Part shown: piece after piece, positions 5,975 through 14,512 of the stretch
How positions within the stretch are numbered: the first letter of the stretch is position 1
Layout: each line of letters starts with the position of its first letter
Assembly (NCBI GenBank): GCA_900540905.1
Contig: UQHR01000042.1
Location: forward strand, 1 to 17,587
Direction: 5' to 3'
From: an uncultured Collinsella sp.
Lineage (GTDB): Bacteria; Actinomycetota; Coriobacteriia; Coriobacteriales; Coriobacteriaceae
Length of the DNA stretch: 17,587 nt
Translations under genes and position numbers: made by a program
The notes under the pieces: model-generated
What the model was told of the DNA's origin: nothing
Seen by the model: the letters and a program-made list of their open reading frames with translations, nothing else
The model's database searches: none

Positions 5975-7258
5975 TTAGTAGATGACGGGATCGGGGACGG
6001 AAGCATGCTCGACATGCGCGCCGAGCGCCTGCAGCTTTTCGACAAACTGCTCGTAGCCGCGCTTGATGTGATGGATGGCCGAAACCTCGGTCGTCCCGTC
6101 GGCGATCAAGCCCGCTACGACGAGGGCCGCTCCGCCACGCAGATCGGGCGAGGTAACCTGTGCACCCGAGAAGCCCTTAACGCCATGAATCATGGCATGA
6201 TGGCTCTCGATACGAATGTCGGCACCCATGCGCACCAGCTCAGAGGCAAACATAAAGCGATTCTCGAAGATGTTCTCGGTAATAACGGAACTGCCGTCGG
6301 CAAGGGCGGAGAGCACCATAATCTGCGCCTGCATGTCCGTCGGGAAGCCGGGGAACGGAAGCGTCTGGATGTCGACCGGCTTGATACGCTCGGCACGGTT
6401 TACATGGACGCCATCCTCGACGCGCTCGCAGTCGATACCCATGAGCTCCATCTTCTTGAGCACCATGCCCAAGTGAATGGGGCAAAAGCCCGTGACATCG
6501 ACACCGCGATCGTCGGCCATCAACGCACCAGCAACGATAAAGGTACCGGCCTCGATGCGGTCGCCCACTACGCGATGGGTAACAGGATGCAGCTCTTCCA
6601 CGCCCTCGATGGTCACGACGGGCGTACCCGCGCCGACAATCTTGGCGCCCATCTCGTTGAGCATGTTGGCGAGATCGACGATCTCGGGCTCGCGGGCGGC
6701 ATTGTCGATAACCGTGGTGCCCTGCGCGCGCACGGATGCCATGATGAGGTTCTCGGTCGCACCGACGCTGGCGAACTCGAGCGTGACGGTGGTACCGCGC
6801 AGACCTTGGGGCGCATTAGCGTTGATGTAGCCGTGGGCGGTATCGAACTCAACGCCCAGGGCCTCAAGACCAAGAATGTGCATATCGATCTTGCGAGCAC
6901 CCAGGTTGCAGCCGCCCGGCATGGCGATCTTGGCGCGATGGAAGCGACCCAGCAGGGGTCCCATCACGGCTGTGGAAGCACGCATCTTGGCAACGAGCTC
7001 GTAGGGGGCCTCCCAAGAATCGACCTGAGAGGTATCGATCTCGAGCGTGTGCTCGTCAAGGACATCGATTGTGGCGCCCATACCCTTGAGCACCTTGCCC
7101 ATCACGTGGACATCGGAAATATCGGGCACGTTCTGCAGCGTCGTCTTGCCCGGCGCCAGAAGCGTTGCCGCCATGAGTTTGAGCGCGGAGTTCTTGGCGC
7201 CCGAAACGGGCACGGAGCCTCCGATGGCGTGGCCACCCTCAACGCGGATAATATCCAA
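5975..7258 (-). CDS. murA: UDP-N-acetylglucosamine 1-carboxyvinyltransferase (MurA)
   Basis: The cytoplasmic enzyme that transfers enolpyruvate from phosphoenolpyruvate to UDP-GlcNAc, the first committed step of peptidoglycan synthesis. At 427 residues it has the usual length. Lys22-Asn23 (GAKNSALK) and the catalytic loop PGGCNLGARKIDMH with Cys117 are present; the cysteine is the residue alkylated by fosfomycin in this family, and its presence predicts a sensitive-type active site. FPGFPTDMQAQ near 310 carries the conserved aspartate. The start codon is TTG (7256-7258), preceded by AAAGGG with a 6-base spacer. It lies downstream of atpC beyond a terminator hairpin and is followed closely by the LCP gene, so it begins a two-gene envelope unit. 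No separate promoter was found. Confidence 0.97.
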   Translation of the reverse strand: MDIIRVEGGHAIGGSVPVSGAKNSALKLMAATLLAPGKTTLQNVPDISDVHVMGKVLKGMGATIDVLDEHTLEIDTSQVDSWEAPYELVAKMRASTAVMGPLLGRFHRAKIAMPGGCNLGARKIDMHILGLEALGVEFDTAHGYINANAPQGLRGTTVTLEFASVGATENLIMASVRAQGTTVIDNAAREPEIVDLANMLNEMGAKIVGAGTPVVTIEGVEELHPVTHRVVGDRIEAGTFIVAGALMADDRGVDVTGFCPIHLGMVLKKMELMGIDCERVEDGVHVNRAERIKPVDIQTLPFPGFPTDMQAQIMVLSALADGSSVITENIFENRFMFASELVRMGADIRIESHHAMIHGVKGFSGAQVTSPDLRGGAALVVAGLIADGTTEVSAIHHIKRGYEQFVEKLQALGAHVEHASVPDPVIY

Positions 7259-7264
7259 GGTCTA

Positions 7265-7270
7265 CCCTTT
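7265..7270 (-). promoter_or_regulatory. Shine-Dalgarno supporting the murA TTG start
   Basis: AAAGGG on the minus strand is 6 bases before TTG at 7256-7258. It begins two bases beyond the T-run of the upstream terminator, so terminator and ribosome binding site are almost joined. Confidence 0.7.
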
Positions 7271-7271
7271 C

Positions 7272-7310
7272 AAAAAGCATGCCCGGGATGGCTGGGCCAT
7301 CCCGGGCATG
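7272..7310 (-). terminator. Terminator-like hairpin between the atp operon and murA
   Basis: CATGCCCGGGATGGC (7278-7292) and GCCATCCCGGGCATG (7296-7310) form a perfect 15-bp stem with a 3-base loop. On the minus strand it is followed by CTTTTTG. It has the form of a rho-independent terminator for the ATP synthase operon, 36 bases after the atpC stop. Its T-run ends only 13 bases before the murA start codon. Confidence 0.85.
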
Positions 7311-7346
7311 ATGTGTTCGCAAATGGTCGAACGCTAAATCGTTTGA

Positions 7347-7739
7347 CTATTGGGCAAGCTTGAGCTTACACCATGCGATTTCATTATAGAGGTAGGCGCG
7401 GCGTGCATCATCCTCCGACAAATTACCCAGCTTCTCTTCAAAACCTTGAATATCAGCTTTAAGCTTGTCGGCATCGACGGTCGCCAAATCGCAAGCGCGC
7501 TCGGCGAGAACGGTCACGACATCGTCCGCAACCTGGGCATAGCCGCCGGCCACGGCAAACGTGTGGTCGACAGTGCCCATGGCCTTATCGGAAACGCGAA
7601 CGTAACCGCGGTCGATCGTGCAGATCTCGCTGGAGTGAGCAGGCAGAACGCCAAACTCGCCATCCGTGGACGGAATCGACACAAACGCAGCGTCGCCCTC
7701 ATAGGCGCAGCTCACGGGGCACACGATGCGGATACGCAT
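7347..7739 (-). CDS. atpC: ATP synthase F1 epsilon subunit
   Basis: Rotor subunit of F1 at the membrane-facing end of the central stalk; it links gamma to the c-ring and can inhibit ATP hydrolysis. The 130 residues show the N-terminal beta-sandwich (VSIPSTDGEFGVLPAHSS at about 20-37, YAQVADDVVTVLAERA at about 67-82) and then the two-helix C-terminal part (about 90-130, including the conserved DDARRAY-like segment). It is the last gene of the atp operon. Its ATG is 3 bases after the atpD stop; the GGGGGAG inside the end of atpD serves as ribosome binding site. Confidence 0.96.
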   Translation of the reverse strand: MRIRIVCPVSCAYEGDAAFVSIPSTDGEFGVLPAHSSEICTIDRGYVRVSDKAMGTVDHTFAVAGGYAQVADDVVTVLAERACDLATVDADKLKADIQGFEEKLGNLSEDDARRAYLYNEIAWCKLKLAQ

Positions 7740-7742
7740 AAC

Positions 7743-9196
<1,454 letters not shown>

Positions 9197-9197
<1 letters not shown>

Positions 9198-10105
9198 TAC
9201 TGTTCCTCCAATGCTGAGGCTCCGCCGACGATCTCGTTAATCTCGGTCGTGATCGAAGCCTGGCGCACGCGACTATACGTGCGGGTAAGGGTCGAGATGA
9301 TCGCGGTGGCGTTTTCCGTCGCGGAGTGCATGGCCTTGCGGCGTGCACCCTGCTCGGCAGCCGCCGAATCGATCAGGGCCTGGTAGATGACCGTCAGGAT
9401 ATAAGACGGCACAAGCTTGCCGAGAACATGCTCGGGAGAGGGCACGAACTCGAACGTGGACGAGATGCGCTTAGGGGCGTCGGTCTCGTTCTTACGCGGA
9501 CCGTGGGCCATAGCGATCATCTCGGGGTCGAGCGGCAACAGATGCTCGACGCGAAGCTCCTGATCCACGCGATTCTTGGCGTGGTGGTAGACAAGCTCGA
9601 CACGGTCAAGCTCACCGGCACGATACGCATCGCAGATATGAGAGGAGATCATGCGGGCCTGGTTGAAATCGGGCTCAGAGGAGTTGCCCTCAAAGTGCAT
9701 GACGACGTTTGCGCGGTCACGGAAATACGTGGCCGGCTTACGCCCGCACGCGATGATCTCGCACTCGATGCCGTCGTTCGCCCAAGAAGCGGCGAGCTTT
9801 TCGGCCGTGCGCTCCACCGTCGTATTGAAACCGCCGGCAAGGCCGCGGTCCGAGGCAATAACGACAATCAGGCCATGCTTGACGCTCTCATGCTTCTGCA
9901 GCATGGGATCGGTGCCCGAACAGGAGGCGTCGCCGGCGACCGTCAACATGACGTCGGTCAGCGCCTCCTTATAGGGCTCGGCCTGCTTGGAGCGATCGAG
10001 GGCACGACGGATCTTGGCCGTAGAGACCATCTCCATCGTGCGCGTGATCTGCTTGGTCGTGGTAACCGAGGAGATTCGCTTCTTAATGTCGCGAAGGTTG
10101 GCCAT
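9197..10105 (-). CDS. atpG: ATP synthase F1 gamma subunit
   Basis: Central-stalk rotor that turns inside the alpha3-beta3 hexamer. The 302 residues start with the conserved coiled-coil helix (MANLRDIKKRISSVTTTKQITRTMEMVSTAKI region, about 1-35), contain the Rossmann-like middle (IVVIASDRGLAGGFN at about 80-94), and end with the second coiled-coil helix (EQGARRKAMHSATENA and about 40 residues beyond). This length is ordinary for Gram-positive bacteria. It lies 5 bases after atpA and overlaps atpD by one base, in the standard operon order. Confidence 0.97.
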
Positions 10106-10110
10106 GGGGC

Positions 10111-11709
10111 TTAGTTCTCCTCTGATCCAGAAACATCCGAATGGTGCTTGGCCATGAACTGCTGCTTGAAGTCGCCGATGACGCGCAAGAGCTCAGCCTT
10201 GGTGTCATCATCGATCTTCTTGGCGCGAACCTTATCGAGCAGCGAGCCAAAGCCATTGTCCATGTACTCGATGAGCTCGGCACGGAAAGGCAGCACGTCG
10301 GCAATCTCCAGGTCATCCAGGAAGCCCTCGTTGCCAGCGAACAGCGTAACGATCTGCTCGCCAACCTCAAACGGCTTGTAGCGCGGCTGCTTCAGGAGCT
10401 CGGTCATGCGGGCACCATGGGTCAGCTGCTTCTGAGTAGCCTCGTCGAGGTCGGAGCCGAACTGCGTAAAGCCGGCGAGCTCCTGGTACGAAGCGAGGTC
10501 CAGACGGAGGTTACCGGCGACCTGCTTCATAGCCTTGGTCTGCGCGTCGCCACCGACGCGGGACACGGAAATGCCCACGTCGACTGCCGGGCGCTGACCC
10601 TGGAAGAAGAGCTCGGACTGCAGATAGATCTGACCATCGGTAATGGAAATGACGTTGGTCGGAATGTAGGCCGAGACGTCGCCGTCCTGGGTCTCGATGA
10701 TCGGCAGTGCCGTCATGGAACCGTAGCCGTTCTTCTTGGACATCTTGACGGCACGCTCGAGCAGACGAGAGTGCAGGTAGAAGATGTCGCCAGGATAGGC
10801 CTCGCGTCCGGGCGGACGATGCAGCGTCAGCGACATCTGACGGTAGGCCACGGCCTGCTTGGACAGGTCATCGTAGATGACGAGCACGTGGCCGCCGGGG
10901 TTGGTCTCGCTAGCGGGCTTGCCATCCTCGCCGTTGTACATGAAGAACTCGCCGATAGCGGCACCGGCCATAGGCGCGATGTACTGCATAGGGGCGGAAT
11001 CGGCAGCGGTTGCCGAAACGATGATGGTGTAGTCGAGCGCACCGTGCTGAGCGAGGGTCTCGCGGATGTTGGCAACCGTGGAGGCCTTCTGGCCGACGGC
11101 GACATAGATGCAGACCATGCCCTTGCCGCGCTGGTTGAGGATAGCGTCGATGGCGATGGCGGTCTTACCGGTCTTACGGTCGCCAATGATGAGCTCACGC
11201 TGACCACGGCCGATAGGCACCATGGAGTCGATGGCCAACAGACCGGTCTGAACCGGCTCACACACCGGGGTACGGTCGATAACGCCGGGGGCCTTGAACT
11301 CGATGGGGCGACGGTGCGTGGCGACGATGTCGCCCAGGCCGTCGATGGGCTGGCCGAGCGGATTGACGACGCGGCCGAGCATGGCGCGGCTCACAGGGAT
11401 ATCCATAATGCGACCAGTGGTGCGGCACTCGTCGCCTTCCTTGATGGAGTCGACGGCACCGAACAGAACGGCGCCGACCTCGTCACGGTCAAGGTTCTGG
11501 GCAAGGCCGAAGACGGTCTCACCGGTATCGGAGCTCTTGAACTCCAGAAGCTCGCCTGCCATGGCGCTCTTGAGGCCGGAGACGCGCGCGATGCCGTCGC
11601 CTACCTCGTCGACCGTTGAAACCTCATGCGTATCGACCGTCGCGGAGAGGCTCGTGAGCTGCTCCTGCAGTTTCTTGGCGATATCCTGGGCATTGAGGGT
11701 TTCGGACAT
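10111..11709 (-). CDS. atpA: ATP synthase F1 alpha subunit
   Basis: Non-catalytic nucleotide-binding subunit of F1. The 532 residues contain the P-loop GDRKTGKT (176-183), the Walker B strand HVLVIYDDLSKQ (274-285) and VSRVGG (382-387) with the arginine finger Arg384 that reaches the beta active site. The N-terminal region (about 1-25) binds the delta subunit. Between MYNG and HVLVIYDD there is an extra segment of about 13 residues (261-273, rich in Gly, Pro, Ser and charged residues) that is absent from the Bacillus and E. coli proteins as I remember them. Its ATG overlaps the atpH stop by one base. The C-terminus (HSDVSGSEEN) is polar. Confidence 0.98.
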   Translation of the reverse strand: MSETLNAQDIAKKLQEQLTSLSATVDTHEVSTVDEVGDGIARVSGLKSAMAGELLEFKSSDTGETVFGLAQNLDRDEVGAVLFGAVDSIKEGDECRTTGRIMDIPVSRAMLGRVVNPLGQPIDGLGDIVATHRRPIEFKAPGVIDRTPVCEPVQTGLLAIDSMVPIGRGQRELIIGDRKTGKTAIAIDAILNQRGKGMVCIYVAVGQKASTVANIRETLAQHGALDYTIIVSATAADSAPMQYIAPMAGAAIGEFFMYNGEDGKPASETNPGGHVLVIYDDLSKQAVAYRQMSLTLHRPPGREAYPGDIFYLHSRLLERAVKMSKKNGYGSMTALPIIETQDGDVSAYIPTNVISITDGQIYLQSELFFQGQRPAVDVGISVSRVGGDAQTKAMKQVAGNLRLDLASYQELAGFTQFGSDLDEATQKQLTHGARMTELLKQPRYKPFEVGEQIVTLFAGNEGFLDDLEIADVLPFRAELIEYMDNGFGSLLDKVRAKKIDDDTKAELLRVIGDFKQQFMAKHHSDVSGSEEN

Positions 11710-12185
11710 TAGGCTTCACCTCCGTACGAATTAGCAGAGTTTGCGAGGGTCTCCTGCGCGATGCGCAGCTGCGTCTTGACGGAAATGTCACGACGCTCGC
11801 CGCGGGCCTCGAGCACCAGGCCGCCCACGATAGACGGGTCGACCTGCTCGATAAGGAATACCTTGCGGCCGAAGTCCTTCTCGCATTTCTTAGTGATGGT
11901 TTGACGCAGCTCGTCGTCGAGCGGGATCGCCGTGGTGACGGTCACGCCCACTACATCCTCGTCTTCCTCGGCAACATACTTAAAGGCAGCTGCCACCTTG
12001 GGAAGAAGGTCGAGCTGGTCGCGCTTGGACATGGTGTCGAGCACGGCGATGATCTCGGGGCTGGCAGAAGCCAGGCGCTCGACCATCTCGAGGTCCTCGA
12101 ACACATGGTTCTCGGCCTTGGCGGCTTCCAAAAGGGAACGCGCGTAGGTCTCGAGCACCTTGTCCTGATAGCGGCTAGTCGGCAT
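11709..12185 (-). CDS. atpH: ATP synthase F1 delta subunit
   Basis: Peripheral-stalk protein that joins the b subunits to the top of alpha. The 158 residues are a little shorter than the usual 175-180. The N-terminal helical bundle (YARSLLEAAKAENHVFEDLEMV, about 14-36) and the C-terminal motif (DPSIVGGLVLEARGERRDISVKTQL, about 115-140), which resembles the family's IGGxxxxxGxxxxDxSxxxxL pattern, identify it. Its ATG lies 11 bases inside the end of atpF and its stop overlaps the atpA start, so its translation is probably coupled on both sides. Confidence 0.95.
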   Translation of the reverse strand: MPTSRYQDKVLETYARSLLEAAKAENHVFEDLEMVERLASASPEIIAVLDTMSKRDQLDLLPKVAAAFKYVAEEDEDVVGVTVTTAIPLDDELRQTITKKCEKDFGRKVFLIEQVDPSIVGGLVLEARGERRDISVKTQLRIAQETLANSANSYGGEA

Positions 12186-12777
12186 TCAGGCTACCTGCTT
12201 CCTGGATGTAGCGCTCGATGAGCTTCTTCTGCTCGGCATCGTCCTCGAGTGCCTCGCCCACGATCTTGGTGGCGACGGCAACGGACAGGTCGGCGATGGA
12301 GCTCGCGGCACCGGCGTAGATGGACTTGCGCTCGTCCTCGACGGTCGTATGGGCCTTGGCGATGATCTCCTCGGCCTCCTTGTGAGCAGCCTCGATGATA
12401 CGGGCACGCTCGGACTCGGCGTCCTTACGGGCCTCGAGAACGATGTCGGCAGCCTGACGACGGGCGTCGGTGACGATCGAGTCGGACTCAGCGCGCTTGG
12501 CGATAGCCTCCTGCTTGGTCTTCTCGGCCTCGTCGAGGCTCTCCTCGATCTTCTTGCCGCGCTCCTCCATGGTTTTCATGATGCCCGGCAGGGCGACCTT
12601 GGCCAGCACGATCCAGATAATCAGGAAGGCGATAAGCGCCGGGATGAACTCCGCCATCTTAGGGATGAGGATGTCCGCACCGGCGGCGCCGTCCTCGGCG
12701 AACGCGGAAACCGGCATGAGCAGCGCGGCCGCGGACGCGGAGAGTGCGATCGCGCTCTTCTGGGATGAAAGATTCAT
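12175..12777 (-). CDS. atpF: ATP synthase Fo b subunit with signal-peptide-like N-terminus
   Basis: Membrane part of the peripheral stalk. The 200 residues show a hydrophobic N-terminal stretch (about 8-24) ending in AFA-ED (25-29), which looks like a signal-peptidase I site; then the usual membrane helix (about 43-64) followed by a long charged coiled coil (about 66-190) that dimerises and reaches F1. Standard b subunits begin directly with one membrane helix, so the first 27 residues are additional. GGAG lies 8 bases before the ATG, supporting this start. It lies 15 bases after atpE and overlaps atpH by 11 bases. Whether the extension is cleaved or kept as a second helix cannot be judged here. 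Confidence 0.95.
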   Translation of the reverse strand: MNLSSQKSAIALSASAAALLMPVSAFAEDGAAGADILIPKMAEFIPALIAFLIIWIVLAKVALPGIMKTMEERGKKIEESLDEAEKTKQEAIAKRAESDSIVTDARRQAADIVLEARKDAESERARIIEAAHKEAEEIIAKAHTTVEDERKSIYAGAASSIADLSVAVATKIVGEALEDDAEQKKLIERYIQEAGSLNAD

Positions 12778-12792
12778 ACTTGACGCTCCGTG

Positions 12793-12987
12793 CTATTTAA
12801 CGATCAGCGCGACAACGAAGCCGATCAGAGCCAGAGCCTCGCCGAAAGCGGAGCCCATGATGAAGACGGTGAACACGCGGCCCTGGACCTCAGGCTGACG
12901 GGCCATAGCACCCGTAGCACCCAGAGCAGACAGGCCGATAGCAAGACCAGCGCCGATAACACCGAGACCGTAACCGATAACTCCCAC
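12793..12987 (-). CDS. atpE: ATP synthase Fo c subunit
   Basis: Proteolipid of the rotating c-ring. The 64 residues form a hairpin of two membrane helices with the polar loop ARQPEVQG (29-36). Glu50 in GSAFGEALALIG is the ion-carrying carboxylate, 20 residues after the loop arginine, as in E. coli. The protein is short: most relatives have 70-85 residues, and about 11 are missing at the N-terminus compared with E. coli. The start is GTG (12985-12987) after AAAGGAGG; an in-frame TAA nine codons upstream rules out a longer form. Ile replaces the Gln, and Ala-Leu replace the Ser-Thr, that bind sodium in Ilyobacter, so I infer proton coupling. Confidence 0.95.
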   Translation of the reverse strand: MGVIGYGLGVIGAGLAIGLSALGATGAMARQPEVQGRVFTVFIMGSAFGEALALIGFVVALIVK

Positions 12988-12991
12988 GATT

Positions 12992-12999
12992 CCTCCTTT
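12992..12999 (-). promoter_or_regulatory. Strong Shine-Dalgarno of atpE
   Basis: AAAGGAGG on the minus strand, 4 bases before the GTG start. It is the best ribosome binding site in the operon, fitting the need for many c subunits per complex. Confidence 0.7.
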
Positions 13000-13038
13000 G
13001 TCGTGCGTGTCTTATTTCACGCAGGATAACCTTTTTAT

Positions 13039-13100
13039 AACTGCCGGGCTCCATGGGTACGGGCACCGGCGGTTTAACGAATTGCCTTACCTTTAAGGCA
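13039..13100 (-). other. Two hairpins in the atpB-atpE gap
   Basis: The 124-base gap between atpB and atpE is the longest inside the operon. It holds a 7-bp hairpin TGCCTTA/TAAGGCA (13083-13089 and 13094-13100) with a 4-base loop, and a looser one with arms GCCGG/CCGGC extended by AAC/GTT across one mismatch (13039-13047 and 13066-13074). Neither is followed by a T-run on the minus strand, so they do not look like terminators. A role in mRNA processing or stability ahead of atpE is an inference. Confidence 0.55.
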
Positions 13101-13111
13101 CGAACGGAAGA

Positions 13112-13915
13112 CTACTCCTCCTCCGCGACCTCCTCTGCCTCGGAGACATACACGGCGGTAAGGACCGTGAAGACGTAAGCCTGGATGGCGCCGACCACAA
13201 GCTCGATCGCATAGATCAGGATGAGGATGGCAAGCCAGGCCAGCGAAGGCAGGGCGCCGACGGCGTGGGCCGCGGAAACCTGCTGAAGCAGCGGCTGCAT
13301 GAACATGCTCGCCATGATGGCGAACGAGCCCATGACCACGTGTCCTGCGAACATGTTGCAGAACAGACGGACGGCAAGCGTGATGAGGCGCAGGAAGGTC
13401 GAGAAAAGCTCGACGACCCACACGAGCACGTTCATCGGGAAGCTCACGCCCTGCGGGGCGAGGCTCTTGATGTAGCCGATCACGCCGTGAGCCTTGCATC
13501 CGTAGTAGATGAAGTACACGAAGGCGAAAATGGCGAGTGCGGCGGTGGAGCCGATTGCGCCGGTGCCGGGCTTCATTCCCGGGATCAGGCCGATCATGTT
13601 ATTGATCAGGATGAACAGGAAAAGCGAGCACAGGAACGGGAAGTGCTTCTTCCAGTTCTCACCCACGACACCCTTGCCGATATCGTTCTCGACGTACTCG
13701 ATGATGTACTCGAAACCGTTGACGAAGAAGCCCTTGGGAACCAGGGTCTGCTTCTTCTTGAACACGGCCAGGACGATCAGGAGCACGATCGTGGAGACGA
13801 TCAGCCAAAACGAGTACTGCGTGATGCCGCAGCTCAGATCGCCCACGACAGGGGTGGAGCTGAACTCGCTGACCAGATGATTAATCTCATCAGGCAGCTT
13901 TTCAAAAATTTCCAC
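13112..13915 (-). CDS. atpB: ATP synthase Fo a subunit
   Basis: Stator channel protein that carries ions to and from the c-ring. The 267 residues contain several membrane helices, at roughly 32-52, 92-112, 122-139, 160-200 and 222-250. The essential arginine is Arg183 in AVRLFCNMFAGH, matching Arg210 of E. coli. The start is GTG (13913-13915) with AAAGGT upstream; that site overlaps the TAA of atpI, leaving only 3 bases between the genes. The C-terminus (SEAEEVAEEE) is acidic. It is followed by the long gap before atpE. Confidence 0.96.
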   Translation of the reverse strand: MEIFEKLPDEINHLVSEFSSTPVVGDLSCGITQYSFWLIVSTIVLLIVLAVFKKKQTLVPKGFFVNGFEYIIEYVENDIGKGVVGENWKKHFPFLCSLFLFILINNMIGLIPGMKPGTGAIGSTAALAIFAFVYFIYYGCKAHGVIGYIKSLAPQGVSFPMNVLVWVVELFSTFLRLITLAVRLFCNMFAGHVVMGSFAIMASMFMQPLLQQVSAAHAVGALPSLAWLAILILIYAIELVVGAIQAYVFTVLTAVYVSEAEEVAEEE

Positions 13916-13918
13916 GAC

Positions 13919-14230
13919 TTACCTTTCGACCTCATGAGGATCTCGCAGCGCCTTGGCGACGCGAACCGCGCAGGCGGCCATAAAGGCCACGAAGCCGATC
14001 GCCTCGCCCAGGAGGAACATGCGAAATGCCTCTCCGAACAACACAAACACAACCAAGGTAAAGACAAGCAACGCGATTGCCGAGACCGCGAGACTCACCA
14101 TACCCTTGAGCATGTCCGCATTCTGCTTATCGTCAAGAACCGGCTTGAGCGTAAAGACAAAGGGAAGGAAGGCAATCGCGCCCGCGATGGCACCTGCAAC
14201 GATAGCGAGCAGATCGGCTATCTGAAACAC
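13919..14230 (-). CDS. atpI: AtpI-like small membrane protein of the ATP synthase operon
   Basis: A 103-residue hydrophobic protein with three or four predicted membrane helices (about 4-28, 42-66 and 71-90). It is the first gene of the operon, directly before atpB, the position of atpI, whose product is proposed to help c-ring assembly or Mg2+ handling. The sequence itself is poorly conserved, so the name rests mainly on position and topology. I prefer the GTG at 14228-14230, because GAGGA lies 5 bases upstream; the GTG at 14240-14242 would add four residues but its AAGGA is only 2 bases away. Confidence 0.8.
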   Translation of the reverse strand: MFQIADLLAIVAGAIAGAIAFLPFVFTLKPVLDDKQNADMLKGMVSLAVSAIALLVFTLVVFVLFGEAFRMFLLGEAIGFVAFMAACAVRVAKALRDPHEVER

Positions 14231-14292
14231 TGGCGTCCTCACTTTCCTTTTTTATCGCCTCACAGGACAGTTCCCGCCAAACATTGGTGACT

Positions 14293-14320
14293 ATTGTACG
14301 AGCCAATCGCTAAAGTACAA
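14293..14320 (-). promoter_or_regulatory. Probable promoter of the atp operon
   Basis: On the minus strand TTGTAC (14320-14315) and TACAAT (14298-14293) are separated by 16 bases. The -10 matches the sigma-70 consensus at 5 of 6 positions; the -35 is weak at 3 of 6. Transcription would begin near 14286, about 55 bases before the atpI start. The rest of 14231-14435 has small palindromes (CCCTGCAGGG at 14406-14415) but no gene. Confidence 0.5.
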
Positions 14321-14435
14321 CCGAAAAAGCATCGGTTAATACGCACCTGTTCGTTTTCTTAAGACCTTCTTTATGCCGCAGGTACGGTAATACGTTTTTC
14401 TCGAACCCTGCAGGGCAAAACGTCCGTTAACAGGA

Positions 14436-14470
14436 GTGCGCGCGGTCGCCTTTTGTTCGACCGCGCGCAC
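14436..14470 (-). terminator. GC-rich terminator-like hairpin after upp
   Basis: GTGCGCGCGGTCG (14436-14448) and CGACCGCGCGCAC (14458-14470) form a perfect 13-bp stem with a 9-base loop, 42 bases beyond the upp stop. The minus strand continues TCCTGTT, without a real T-run, so termination may be incomplete or factor-assisted. Confidence 0.6.
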
Positions 14471-14512
14471 CGTTTCTTCGTATTTGCAGCCGCGGCCGTC
14501 TTAGCCCAGCGA

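Noticed and set aside
6005..7363. A 452-codon plus-strand open frame opposite murA
   Set aside because: It is antisense to murA, has no plausible family, and would cross the murA terminator hairpin.
10141..11619. A 492-codon plus-strand open frame opposite atpA
   Set aside because: It is a shadow of atpA with repetitive composition and no motif.
12793..12987. Na+-translocating ATP synthase
   Set aside because: The c subunit lacks the Gln and Ser/Thr sodium ligands known from Ilyobacter and Propionigenium.
13265..14290. A 341-codon plus-strand open frame opposite atpB and atpI
   Set aside because: Its charged, Asp/Glu/His-rich product is the expected complement of membrane-protein codons.
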